A DNA stretch of 64,000 bases from Kitasatospora cinereorecta (GTDB lineage: Bacteria; Actinomycetota; Actinomycetes; Streptomycetales; Streptomycetaceae). The position numbers and the translations under genes are program-made. A model generated the notes under the pieces. It did not search any database. It had not been told where the DNA came from and was given only the letters and a program-made list of their open reading frames with translations. The stretch lies in the NCBI RefSeq assembly GCF_024172095.1, contig NZ_JAMZDX010000004.1, positions 806,001 through 870,000 on the forward strand, in the 5' to 3' direction. Below are positions 24,892-31,737 of the stretch, piece by piece. How positions within the stretch are numbered: position 1 is the stretch's first letter; each line of letters opens with the position of its first letter.

Positions 24892-25976
24892 CAGAACAGC
24901 ACCACCGATCGCAGCACCTCGCCCTTGTGCATCCGCTCGAACGCCTGCTCCACGCCGTCCAGCGGGATGGTCTCGCTGACGAACGCGTCCAGGTCGAGCC
25001 GGCCCTGCAGGTACAGATCGATCAGCATCGGGAAGTCCCGGCTGGGCAGGCAGTCGCCGTACCAGGAGGACTTGAGGGAGCCGCCGCGGCCGAAGACGTC
25101 GAGCAGCGGCAGTTCCAGCTGCATCTCGGGGGTGGGCACGCCGACCAGCACGACCGTGCCGGCCAGGTCGCGGGCGTAGAACGCCTGCCGGTACGTCTCT
25201 GGGCGGCCCACCGCGTCGATGACGACGTCCGCCCCATGGCCGCCGGTGAGGGCGCGGATCGCCTCGACCACGTCCGCCGAACCGGCGTCGACGGTGTCGG
25301 TCGCACCCAGCTCGCGGGCCTTGGCGAGCTTGCGGGCGTCCAGGTCGACGGCGATGATCCGGGCCGCGCCGGCCAGCCGGGCGCCCAGGACGGCCGCGTT
25401 GCCGACGCCGCCGCAGCCGATGACGGCGACCGAGTCGCCGCGGCCGACGGCGCCGGTGTTCACCGCGGCGCCGAGGCCCGCCATCACGCCGCAGCCGAGC
25501 AGGCCCGCGGCGGCCGGGGAGGCGGCCGGGTCGACCTTGGTGCACTGGCCGGCCGCGACCAGCGTCTTCTCGGCGAAGGCGCCGATGCCGAGCGCCGGGG
25601 ACAGCTCGGTGCCGTCGGTCAGCGTCATCTTCTGCTTGGCGTTGTGGGTGTCGAAGCAGTACCACGGCCGGCCGCGCCGACAGGCCCGGCACCGCCCGCA
25701 CACCGCACGCCAGTTGAGGATCACGAAGTCGCCCGGCGCGACCTCGGTGACGCCCTCGCCGACCGACTCGACCACGCCCGCGGCCTCGTGGCCGAGCAGG
25801 AACGGGAAGTCGTCGTTGATGCCGCCCTCACGGTAGTGCAGGTCGGTGTGGCAGACCCCGCACGCCTGGACCTTCACCACCGCCTCGCCGGGGCCGGGGT
25901 CGGGGACCACCACCGTCACCATCTCGACGGGCGCCCCCTTGGACCGTGCGATCACACCCCGCACCTGCTGCGCCAT
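24891..25976 (-). CDS. mscR: S-(hydroxymethyl)mycothiol dehydrogenase
   Basis: 361-aa zinc-containing class III-like alcohol dehydrogenase. The catalytic zinc site is GVCHTDLHYREGG with LLGHEAAGVV, the structural zinc site is CGRCRACRRGRPWYC, and the nucleotide site is VIGCGGVGNAAV. The deletion and sequence pattern fit mycothiol-dependent formaldehyde dehydrogenase, which oxidises the formaldehyde-mycothiol adduct. ATG at 25976. The downstream MBL hydrolase is translationally coupled. An inverted repeat upstream may be the operator. Confidence 0.93.
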   Translation of the reverse strand: MAQQVRGVIARSKGAPVEMVTVVVPDPGPGEAVVKVQACGVCHTDLHYREGGINDDFPFLLGHEAAGVVESVGEGVTEVAPGDFVILNWRAVCGRCRACRRGRPWYCFDTHNAKQKMTLTDGTELSPALGIGAFAEKTLVAAGQCTKVDPAASPAAAGLLGCGVMAGLGAAVNTGAVGRGDSVAVIGCGGVGNAAVLGARLAGAARIIAVDLDARKLAKARELGATDTVDAGSADVVEAIRALTGGHGADVVIDAVGRPETYRQAFYARDLAGTVVLVGVPTPEMQLELPLLDVFGRGGSLKSSWYGDCLPSRDFPMLIDLYLQGRLDLDAFVSETIPLDGVEQAFERMHKGEVLRSVVLF

Positions 25977-26007
25977 CGCGCTCTCCTGCCTTCCGTGGTT
26001 CCGGTTC

Positions 26008-26033
26008 TGCCGTACAGCTTTCGCCGTACGGCA
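26008..26033. promoter_or_regulatory. inverted repeat upstream of the mycothiol dehydrogenase operon
   Basis: TGCCGTAC (26008-26015), 10 bases, GTACGGCA (26026-26033): perfect 8-base arms 32 bases before the start codon. A candidate operator for an unidentified repressor. Confidence 0.45.
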
Positions 26034-26133
26034 CCCAACCTACGTCGATTGTGACGGCGGGACAGGCGCATGCGCGGGAGCCACGGGAGCCGGGGCGGAC
26101 CGGGCCGGCGGTGGCGGGGACCCACCGGGGCAC

Positions 26134-26670
26134 TCAGCGGGCCAACAGGTCGAGGATGTCGTCGGCGTGCTCCTCCTCCTCGGCCAGGATGGACTCGATC
26201 ATCCGCCGGGTCGTCGGGTCGCGGTCGCCCAGCCAGCGGGCGATCTCCTGGTAGGTGGAGATGACGATCCGTTCGGCGATCAGGTTGTGCTCCAGCATCG
26301 CCTTGAGGTCGTCGTCGGCCGTGGTGGTGTAGTCGGTGTGGGCCCGCCGGGCCAGGGTCGCCGGGTCGAAGTCGGGCTCGCCGCCCAGTTGGGAGATGCG
26401 TTCGGCGGCGCGCAGGCCGTGCTGCATCTCCTGTCCGGCGTGCTCGGTGAACTCGGCGGCGACCTGGGCGCGGTCCATGCCGGTGGCGGAGATGGCGTGT
26501 CGCGTGTAGCGCAGCCAGCAGACCACCTCGGTGGCCACCACGTCGTTGAGGACCGCGATCACCTCCTGCGGGTCCAGGCCGTACGTACTGGTGACCGGAC
26601 CGGCGTCCATCTTCTGCCGGGCCTCGTCGCGGATGCGGCTGACGTCGAGGACGAAGTCGTCGGTTGTCAT
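26134..26670 (-). CDS. ferritin-like (bacterioferritin/Dps-type) protein
   Basis: 178-aa four-helix ferritin-like protein. Probable di-iron ligands are E48 (VATEVVCW), E81/H84 (QEMQHGL), E133 (IAERIV) and E165/H168 (EEEEHADD). It belongs to the 'ferritin-like domain' group often called bacterioferritin; Met22 or another heme ligand cannot be judged. It probably stores iron or detoxifies peroxide. The ATG at 26670 has GGGGGTG upstream. It lies 14 bases after the 63-aa gene and shares the SigB-type promoter at 26927-26951. Confidence 0.87.
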   Translation of the reverse strand: MTTDDFVLDVSRIRDEARQKMDAGPVTSTYGLDPQEVIAVLNDVVATEVVCWLRYTRHAISATGMDRAQVAAEFTEHAGQEMQHGLRAAERISQLGGEPDFDPATLARRAHTDYTTTADDDLKAMLEHNLIAERIVISTYQEIARWLGDRDPTTRRMIESILAEEEEHADDILDLLAR

Positions 26671-26684
26671 CGGTGCACCCCCGC

Positions 26685-26876
26685 TCAGTCCTCGCCGAGG
26701 ACGGCGTACAGTTCGGCGTCGCCCAGCCGGGCGGCGGTGTCGGGCTCGTCGCGGCCGCCGGCGCGCCGGTCCACGCCGCCCCGGGCGGATCGGGTCTGCG
26801 GGCGGCGGCGCAGGCGGTACCCGGGCAGCTCCTGAGTGCTGGTGCGGACGACGTCGCGCTCCTCGCGCTCGGCCAT
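26685..26876 (-). CDS. small hydrophilic protein, hypothetical
   Basis: 63 aa, very rich in Arg, Glu and Gly (MAEREERDVVRTSTQ), no membrane segment. The ATG at 26876 has GAAGGAGG 7 bases upstream, one of the best ribosome sites in the window. First gene of a two-gene operon with the ferritin-like protein. Unrecognised family. Confidence 0.7.
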   Translation of the reverse strand: MAEREERDVVRTSTQELPGYRLRRRPQTRSARGGVDRRAGGRDEPDTAARLGDAELYAVLGED

Positions 26877-26926
26877 GGCGGGCCTCCTTCGGTGGTTCGA
26901 AAACGGTCGGGAAGTCGCCGACGCGC

Positions 26927-26951
26927 CTACCCGCCCGAAGCCTCCGGAATC
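26927..26951 (-). promoter_or_regulatory. SigB/SigF-type promoter of the ferritin-like operon
   Basis: On the minus strand GATT (26951-26948), 15 bases, GGGTAG (26932-26927) followed by GCGCG. Near-ideal match. Confidence 0.6.
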
Positions 26952-26971
26952 GGACCGTCCGCCGGTCGGTC

Positions 26972-27001
26972 GTTTGCCGGTCGGTCGTTTGCCGGCCGGG
27001 A
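26972..27001 (+). repeat. tandem 15-bp repeat carrying the GTTTG -35 element
   Basis: GTTTGCCGGTCGGTC is followed directly by GTTTGCCGGCCGGGA. The second copy supplies the -35 of the promoter at 26987-27011; the first would place a second -35 one and a half turns upstream. Confidence 0.6.
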
Positions 27002-27011
27002 GCGGGGGCAC
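26987..27011 (+). promoter_or_regulatory. SigB/SigF-type promoter of the 69-aa protein gene
   Basis: GTTT (26987-26990), 15 bases, GGGCAC (27006-27011) followed by ACGCC. It is divergent from the ferritin operon promoter, 35 bases apart. Confidence 0.5.
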
Positions 27012-27039
27012 ACGCCGCGGCGATCAGGAAGGAGCGGAG

Positions 27040-27249
27040 ATGAATCGCCAGGACGACCCGCCTCACGGCACCCTCGGCATCCCGGAGACGGGGGGCGGCG
27101 GCGCGCCCGACCCCGCGGGCCGGCGTCCGCCCGGGAGCACGCCCGCTGCCGACCCCGGACGGCGTACGCACGGCGTCGAGCGGCGCGCCCGTCGCTTCCG
27201 CAGGATCGAGCAGCTGGAGCTGCCGCCGTACGAACCGGTCCGTGAGTGA
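27040..27249 (+). CDS. small Pro/Gly-rich protein, hypothetical
   Basis: 69 aa. The N-terminal 45 residues are Pro/Gly-rich and likely disordered; the C-terminus is basic then acidic (RRARRFRRIEQLELPPYEP). The ATG at 27040 has AAGGAG 8 bases upstream. It is of the type of short, intrinsically disordered proteins driven by SigB-type promoters in this window. Function unknown. Confidence 0.65.
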   Translation: MNRQDDPPHGTLGIPETGGGGAPDPAGRRPPGSTPAADPGRRTHGVERRARRFRRIEQLELPPYEPVRE

Positions 27250-27270
27250 CCGGGGGCGCGACGGGCCGGC

Positions 27271-27504
27271 TCAGTGCTCGCTCTCGGAGGCGAGGGCGAT
27301 GCACTCGGTGTCCACCTGGTCGGCGAGGTCGACGAGCAGGTGCTCGAACACCCGGGCCGTCTCCGGGTCCAGGTCGGACAGGTCCGCCTCCGGCCCCTGC
27401 GACAACTCGCTCGCCAGCTGCCGCAGCAGGTCGGTGACCTGCTCGGCCGGGATCAACAGACGGTCGTCGGGCGTCGTGATCACGGTCACGGATACCTGGA
27501 TCAT
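27271..27504 (-). CDS. small acidic protein, possibly DUF6213-like
   Basis: 77 aa, acidic and helical: a short beta start (MIQVSVTVITTPDDRLLIP) and then two amphipathic helices (AEQVTDLLRQLASEL, VFEHLLVDLADQVDTECIALA). The pattern resembles a short actinomycete family I associate with DUF6213; this is from memory and tentative. The ATG at 27504 has GAAGGG about 10 bases upstream. A SigB-type promoter lies 46 bases before it. Confidence 0.7.
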   Translation of the reverse strand: MIQVSVTVITTPDDRLLIPAEQVTDLLRQLASELSQGPEADLSDLDPETARVFEHLLVDLADQVDTECIALASESEH

Positions 27505-27549
27505 GGATGTCGCCCTTCTCGTCCGCGTCACCGAGTGGTCTCCCTTGGC

Positions 27550-27574
27550 GTACCCGGTCCCGGCCCGCCGATGC
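27550..27574 (-). promoter_or_regulatory. SigB/SigF-type promoter of the 77-aa protein gene
   Basis: On the minus strand GCAT (27574-27571), 15 bases, GGGTAC (27555-27550) followed by GCC. Confidence 0.5.
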
Positions 27575-27627
27575 GGGACGGGCCGGTTTTCCTTGCCCGG
27601 GCCCGCCCGCCCGGCCCCGGCCCGGCC

Positions 27628-27652
27628 GTTTGCCCGGCCCGTACGCGAGCAC
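27628..27652 (+). promoter_or_regulatory. weak SigB/SigF-type promoter before the 71-aa protein gene
   Basis: GTTT (27628-27631), 15 bases, GAGCAC (27647-27652) followed by ACG. The -35 is ideal, the -10 degenerate. Confidence 0.3.
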
Positions 27653-27737
27653 ACGTCCCGGCGCGGACGGCACCGCGCTGTCCCCGCTCACCGCGCCGCG
27701 GACCTGCGGCGCGACCGCACCCGACCGAGGAGTGATC

Positions 27738-27953
27738 ATGAACGACCTCCCCCAGGGCGGCGCCGGCGGCGTCCCGCTCGACCACGACGAGCCCGACCCG
27801 CGCCACCCCCGCCACGGCGAGGCCGACCACACCGGGGCCCACGCGCCGGACCGGCCGCACACCGTCAGGACCGTCCGGGGCGGAACGACGGTCGGCGAGC
27901 AGCAGGCCGAACCGGCGGACGACACCCGCGACGACGAGCACCCCGGGCGGTGA
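27738..27953 (+). CDS. small disordered acidic/His-rich protein
   Basis: 71 aa, rich in Asp, His, Pro and Arg, with no hydrophobic core (PLDHDEPDPRHPRHGEADH), so probably disordered; the many His and Asp could bind metal. The ATG at 27738 has CGAGGAG 7 bases upstream. It ends 7 bases before the YihY gene, so the two are likely cotranscribed. Function unknown. Confidence 0.65.
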   Translation: MNDLPQGGAGGVPLDHDEPDPRHPRHGEADHTGAHAPDRPHTVRTVRGGTTVGEQQAEPADDTRDDEHPGR

Positions 27954-27960
27954 CCCCGCC

Positions 27961-28941
27961 GTGTCCGCGGTGGAGGACTTCCTGCAACGCGTCGACCGCG
28001 CGCAACAGCGCCATTCGCCGGCCGCGCTGGTCGTGGGCGTGGTCAAGAAGTTCGGCGACGACCGCGGCGGCCAGCTCGCCGCGCTGATCACCTACTACGG
28101 CTTCGTCGCCCTCATCCCACTGCTCCTGCTGCTCAGCACGGCCCTGGGCTTCGCGCTGCACGGGCACCCCGAGGCGCAGCGCCGGGTGGTCGACTCGGCG
28201 CTGGCCGACTTCCCGGTGATCGGCGGCCAGCTGCGGGAGAACGTCCACTCGCTGTCCGGCAGCGCGCTGGCCGTCACCATCGGCGTGCTCGGGCTGCTGT
28301 ACGGCGCGCTCGGCATCGCCCAGATCCTGCAGCACGCGATGGCCCAGGTGTGGAACATCCCGGGCGTACGGCGTCCCGGCTACTTCCCGCGGCTGCTGCG
28401 CAGCCTGCTGCTGTTCGCCGTGCTCGGCACCGGCCTGGTGCTGGCCACCGGCGCCGCCACGCTGGTGGGCACCACGCTCGGCGGGGACGCGGCCCGGGCC
28501 GGCGCCCTGGTCCTCTCCCTGGTGGTCAACACGGCCCTGTGCCTGGCCTGCTTCCGCGTCCTCACCCCGCCGGACGTCCCCACCCGGTCCCTGCTGCCCG
28601 GCTGCCTGCTCGCGGGTCCGATGTTCACGGTGCTCCAGACCTTCGGAGCCCTGCTGGTCTCGCACCAGTTGCGGCACACGTCCCAGGTCTACGGCTTCTT
28701 CGCCACCGTCATCGGCCTGCTGTCCTGGCTGTACCTGGCCTCGCAGATCACGCTGTACGCGGCCGAGACCAACGTCGTGCTGGCCCGCGGCCTGTGGCCC
28801 CGCAGCCTGCTGCAGCGGCCGCTGACCATGCCCGACCAGGAGGTGCTGGAGTCCCTGGCCCGCCAGGAGGAGCGGCGGCCGGAGCAGCACGTCGACGTCG
28901 TGTTCACGGACGAGCAGGACGACCGACCTCGCCACGATTGA
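27961..28941 (+). CDS. YihY/BrkB-family inner membrane protein
   Basis: 326 aa with six hydrophobic helices. Family segments are AALITYYGFVALIPLLLLL near the start, HALSGSALAVTIGVLGLLYG-type central loop, QVWNIPGVRRPGYFPRLLRS and VIGLLSWLYLASQITLYAAETN. Despite the old label 'ribonuclease BN' these are membrane proteins of uncertain transport function. GTG at 27961, right behind the 71-aa gene; the ribosome site is weak, suggesting coupling. A charged tail follows the last helix. Confidence 0.88.
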   Translation: MSAVEDFLQRVDRAQQRHSPAALVVGVVKKFGDDRGGQLAALITYYGFVALIPLLLLLSTALGFALHGHPEAQRRVVDSALADFPVIGGQLRENVHSLSGSALAVTIGVLGLLYGALGIAQILQHAMAQVWNIPGVRRPGYFPRLLRSLLLFAVLGTGLVLATGAATLVGTTLGGDAARAGALVLSLVVNTALCLACFRVLTPPDVPTRSLLPGCLLAGPMFTVLQTFGALLVSHQLRHTSQVYGFFATVIGLLSWLYLASQITLYAAETNVVLARGLWPRSLLQRPLTMPDQEVLESLARQEERRPEQHVDVVFTDEQDDRPRHD

Positions 28942-28990
28942 CCCCGGCGCGATCGACCTCAGCACGATTGGCCGCGGCGCGACCGGGCAG
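28934..28990 (+). repeat. tandem duplication of a promoter-like segment before csbD-type gene
   Basis: CACGATTG-(10-12 bases incl. CGGCGCGA) occurs at 28934-28953 and again at 28964-28983, a 30-base period. The second copy contains the -35 (GATT) of the promoter at 28966-28990; the first copy has lost the GGGCAG -10. Confidence 0.5.
28966..28990 (+). promoter_or_regulatory. SigB/SigF-type promoter of the CsbD-family gene
   Basis: GATT (28966-28969), 15 bases, GGGCAG (28985-28990) followed by ACGCACG. CsbD of Bacillus subtilis is itself a SigB-dependent general-stress protein, so the assignment fits well. Confidence 0.65.
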
Positions 28991-29028
28991 ACGCACGACC
29001 GGCCCGGAACTCCGACCCGAGGAGCGTC

Positions 29029-29202
29029 ATGAGCACCAAGAAGAAGATGGAACACACCGCCGAGACGGCGAAGGGCAAGGTCAAGGAGGCCACCGGCAAG
29101 GCCGTCGGCAACGAGCGTCTGGTCGCCAAAGGCAAGGCCGAGCAGATGAAGGGCGATGTCGCCCAGGCCGGCCAGAAGCTCAAGGACGCCGCCAAGCGCT
29201 GA
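29029..29202 (+). CDS. CsbD-family general stress protein
   Basis: 57 aa, highly charged Lys/Glu/Ala-rich helix-forming protein (AKGKVKEATGKAVGNERLVA then GKAEQMKGDVAQAGQKL), the classic CsbD pattern. The ATG at 29029 has CGAGGAG 6-7 bases upstream. It has its own SigB-type promoter and a strong downstream hairpin, so it is a monocistronic stress gene. Biochemical role unknown in all species. Confidence 0.93.
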   Translation: MSTKKKMEHTAETAKGKVKEATGKAVGNERLVAKGKAEQMKGDVAQAGQKLKDAAKR

Positions 29203-29220
29203 CCACCGCGTCAGACGGCC

Positions 29221-29262
29221 CCGACCGCCTCCGGCTGAGCACACCTGGCCGGAGGCGGTCGG
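29221..29262 (+). terminator. transcription terminator after csbD-type gene
   Basis: Perfect 14-base GC-rich stem (CCGACCGCCTCCGG, 29221-29234, with CCGGAGGCGGTCGG, 29249-29262) and a 14-base loop. There is no U tract, as is common in actinomycete hairpin terminators. Confidence 0.7.
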
Positions 29263-29294
29263 CGTCCGCGCACTCCCCGACCTCACCGATCACG

Positions 29295-30332
29295 ATGGGC
29301 CACGACGAGAAACCCCTGCCCCCGCAGGCCGCACCGAAGCACCACCGGGCCGACCGGGAGACCCGGCTGACGGTCGTGGTGGCGCTGGTGGCCGACCTGG
29401 TGATCGCTGCGGCCAAGGCGGTCGCCGGGGCGCTGGCGCCCTCCCCCGCGCTGCTCGCCGAGGCGGCGCACTCGCTCGCCGACAGCCTCAACCAGGTGTT
29501 CCTGCTGATGTCGCTGAGCCGCAGCCGCCGCCGACCGGACGCGCGCCACCCGTTCGGCTACGGCAAGGAACGGTTCTTCTGGTCGCTGCTGGCCGCGGTC
29601 GGCATCTTCGTCACCGGCGGCTGCTTCTCCTTCTACCAGGGCCTGCACGCCTGGGTCTCCCCGCCGACCCGGCCCGAGGACTTCCTGCCGGTGTACGTCG
29701 TGCTGGCTGTGGCGCTGGTCGCCGACGGCATCTCGCTCACCCGGGTGGTCGTCCAGCTGCGCGGCGAAGCGCGAACCCGTGGATCCCGGCGGCTCTGGCG
29801 GACCAGCGATCCCACCGCCCGCACCGTGCTCGCCGAGGACTCCACCGCCGTCCTCGGCGTTCTGGTGGCCGCCGGCGGCGTCGCCGCCCACCAGATCACC
29901 GGCGATTCGGTCTGGGAGGCCGCCGCCGCAGTGGCCATCGGTGCGCTCCTCATCGGCGTTGCCTACCGGCTCGGCCACGAGGCCCAGAGCCTGCTGGTCG
30001 GACAGGCGGTCGACCCGCACCTGCAGCGCGAGGCCCACACCCTGCTCGCCGGTCAGCCGGAGATCGACACCGTCACCGCGCTGCTCACCATGCGGCTCGG
30101 CACCGACTCCGCCATGCTCGCCGCCCGGGTGGACCTGCGGGAGGGCCTGGACAGCGAGGAGGTCGAGGAGGTGTGCGTACGGATCAAGCGCGACCTGCGC
30201 GAGGCGCACCCGGCTTTCGACCAGATCTTCCTCGACATCATCGACGCCGACGCGGACGGCCGCGCCCGGGCCCGCGCGCTGAAGCGCGACCTCGACGGCA
30301 TCGCCACCGAGCACGACGAACCCCCGAACTGA
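29295..30332 (+). CDS. cation diffusion facilitator (CDF) family transporter
   Basis: 345 aa with about five to six membrane helices and a cytoplasmic C-terminal domain. The metal-site pair HSLADS lies in helix 2; the second site is shifted to AEDSTAVLG (E/D rather than HxxxD), as in the group near FieF/MMT that may move manganese, iron or zinc. HPFGYGKERFFWSLLA is the family hallmark. The ATG at 29295 has no strong ribosome site and lies 33 bases after the csbD terminator. Efflux driven by protons is the family mechanism; the metal is not decidable. Confidence 0.88.
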   Translation: MGHDEKPLPPQAAPKHHRADRETRLTVVVALVADLVIAAAKAVAGALAPSPALLAEAAHSLADSLNQVFLLMSLSRSRRRPDARHPFGYGKERFFWSLLAAVGIFVTGGCFSFYQGLHAWVSPPTRPEDFLPVYVVLAVALVADGISLTRVVVQLRGEARTRGSRRLWRTSDPTARTVLAEDSTAVLGVLVAAGGVAAHQITGDSVWEAAAAVAIGALLIGVAYRLGHEAQSLLVGQAVDPHLQREAHTLLAGQPEIDTVTALLTMRLGTDSAMLAARVDLREGLDSEEVEEVCVRIKRDLREAHPAFDQIFLDIIDADADGRARARALKRDLDGIATEHDEPPN

Positions 30333-30602
30333 GCTGTCCCCGGACATGCGCCTACCTGACAGCTCGTCGGATCTTCGAGCGGCAGCGCATATCCCTGCCC
30401 ACCCAGGGCAGGCGGCCACTCGCCGCACACCCGCGCGCCCTGCCCCCGACTGGGCACCCCTCTCGGGCCCGTCCTGGACCGATCCCGGACGCCGTGGCCG
30501 GACCGGCATGCGGTGGGTGCCGAACCGCACCCGTCGGCAAGAACGTAGCGACATCCGTGCCGTCGACCCGACGAGGGCCGACATGGTCGAGAGGAGCAGT
30601 TC

Positions 30603-30893
30603 GTGACGGTGACATCGCGTCTCCCGGAGCCGGTCCACCAGGCGTGGGACTGGCAGTTGCAAGCGGCGTGCCGGGGTGCCGACGAGCGGTTGTTCTTCCA
30701 CCCGGCCGGAGAACGCGGGCAGGCCCACGACGAGCGCGAAGCGGCGGCCAAGCGGATCTGCGCTTCCTGCCCCGTCCGCAAGCGCTGCCTCGACCACTCC
30801 CTCGCGGTGCGCGAGCCCTACGGCGTGTGGGGCGGCCTCAGCGAGGACGAACGCTCCGCCCTCCTCGGCCCCGTCACCCACCGCGGCCGATAG
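30603..30893 (+). CDS. WhiB-family transcriptional regulator
   Basis: 96-aa Wbl protein with [4Fe-4S] ligands C23, C53, C56 and C62 (CASCPVRKRC) and the turn motif GVWGGLSEDER, followed by a short, only weakly basic tail. Wbl proteins bind the primary sigma factor region 4 and act in development, antibiotic resistance and redox response. GTG at 30603 with GAGAGGAG about 7 bases upstream. The 270 bases upstream hold no other gene; they must contain its promoter. Confidence 0.92.
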   Translation: MTVTSRLPEPVHQAWDWQLQAACRGADERLFFHPAGERGQAHDEREAAAKRICASCPVRKRCLDHSLAVREPYGVWGGLSEDERSALLGPVTHRGR

Positions 30894-30986
30894 CCCTGCG
30901 CCGAACGCCGACCGCTCGACAGCCGCCCTCTCTCCATGGCTCAGCGTCCCGGCAGCCTTCCGAAAGGGCCATGGGGCCGGTGCGCG

Positions 30987-31637
30987 CTAGCCGTTCGTCG
31001 GCTCGAGCACCAGGCTCGCCATCGTGGCGTGGGTGGTCCAGCCGAGCGTGGCGTAGAGCGCCTGCCCCTCGGCGCTGCCGACGAGGACGCCGGTGCGTGC
31101 GCCCCGCTCGTACGCGGCCGACTGCAGCGTCCGCATCACCACGGAGCCCAGGCCGCGGCGGCGGTGGTCGGCCGAGGTGACGATCTGGTCCGGTACGGCC
31201 ACCGGGCCGGCCAGGCCCGCCTGGCCGCGCGCGGCCTGGTGCCCGGCCTCGTCCCGCACCAGCGTCCGAAGCACCCCGCCACGCTCCCAAGTCGTCACGG
31301 TGTAGCCGTCCGGGACCGTCGGCCGTTCGGGGGTGAGTTCGACGGTCATCAGGAAGGCCGCCGCATCCTGCCGCCACTGCGGGCCCAGCCAGGGGCGCAC
31401 GCTGTCCCCGGCGGCGAAGAGCTTCAGCCAGGTGTGCGGGGCAGTGATCGTCTCGGCGAGCTTGCGGACATCGGCCTCGGTCGGCGCGGGCAGCACGTGC
31501 CGGGCCACCTCGCCGGCCGGCGCGCCGACATCGATGCTCCAGCCCCAGGGCCGGTCCACCGGCTCGGCGGAGCCACGCGAAACAGTCCAGCCCGCGATCC
31601 ACATCCGGACGAGTTCCGTGATGTCCGACTCCGGCAT
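30987..31637 (-). CDS. GNAT-family N-acetyltransferase
   Basis: 216 aa. The C-terminal half is a GNAT domain: acetyl-CoA binding ADHRRRGLGSVVMRTLQSAA, then GVLVGSAEGQALYATLGW. The N-terminal 100 residues are a diverged lobe (RMWIAGWTVSRG). Substrate unknown. The ATG at 31637 with AGGGG upstream is preferred; a GTG at 31676 in frame would add 13 residues. Standalone gene. Confidence 0.83.
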   Translation of the reverse strand: MPESDITELVRMWIAGWTVSRGSAEPVDRPWGWSIDVGAPAGEVARHVLPAPTEADVRKLAETITAPHTWLKLFAAGDSVRPWLGPQWRQDAAAFLMTVELTPERPTVPDGYTVTTWERGGVLRTLVRDEAGHQAARGQAGLAGPVAVPDQIVTSADHRRRGLGSVVMRTLQSAAYERGARTGVLVGSAEGQALYATLGWTTHATMASLVLEPTNG

Positions 31638-31737
31638 GAGGCAACCCCTGGCGTAATAGTCTCTACTGAAACTCACACCTTACGGACACTTCAAGGGTCT
31701 GCCCAGGGTGATTCCTCGCGCTCCCGGCCGGCGGTTG

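Noticed and set aside
30333..30602. AGGTAGGCGC on the minus strand at the 3' end of the CDF gene as an antisense promoter
   Set aside because: It resembles the -10 half only and has no properly spaced -35; a single degenerate half site is not enough.
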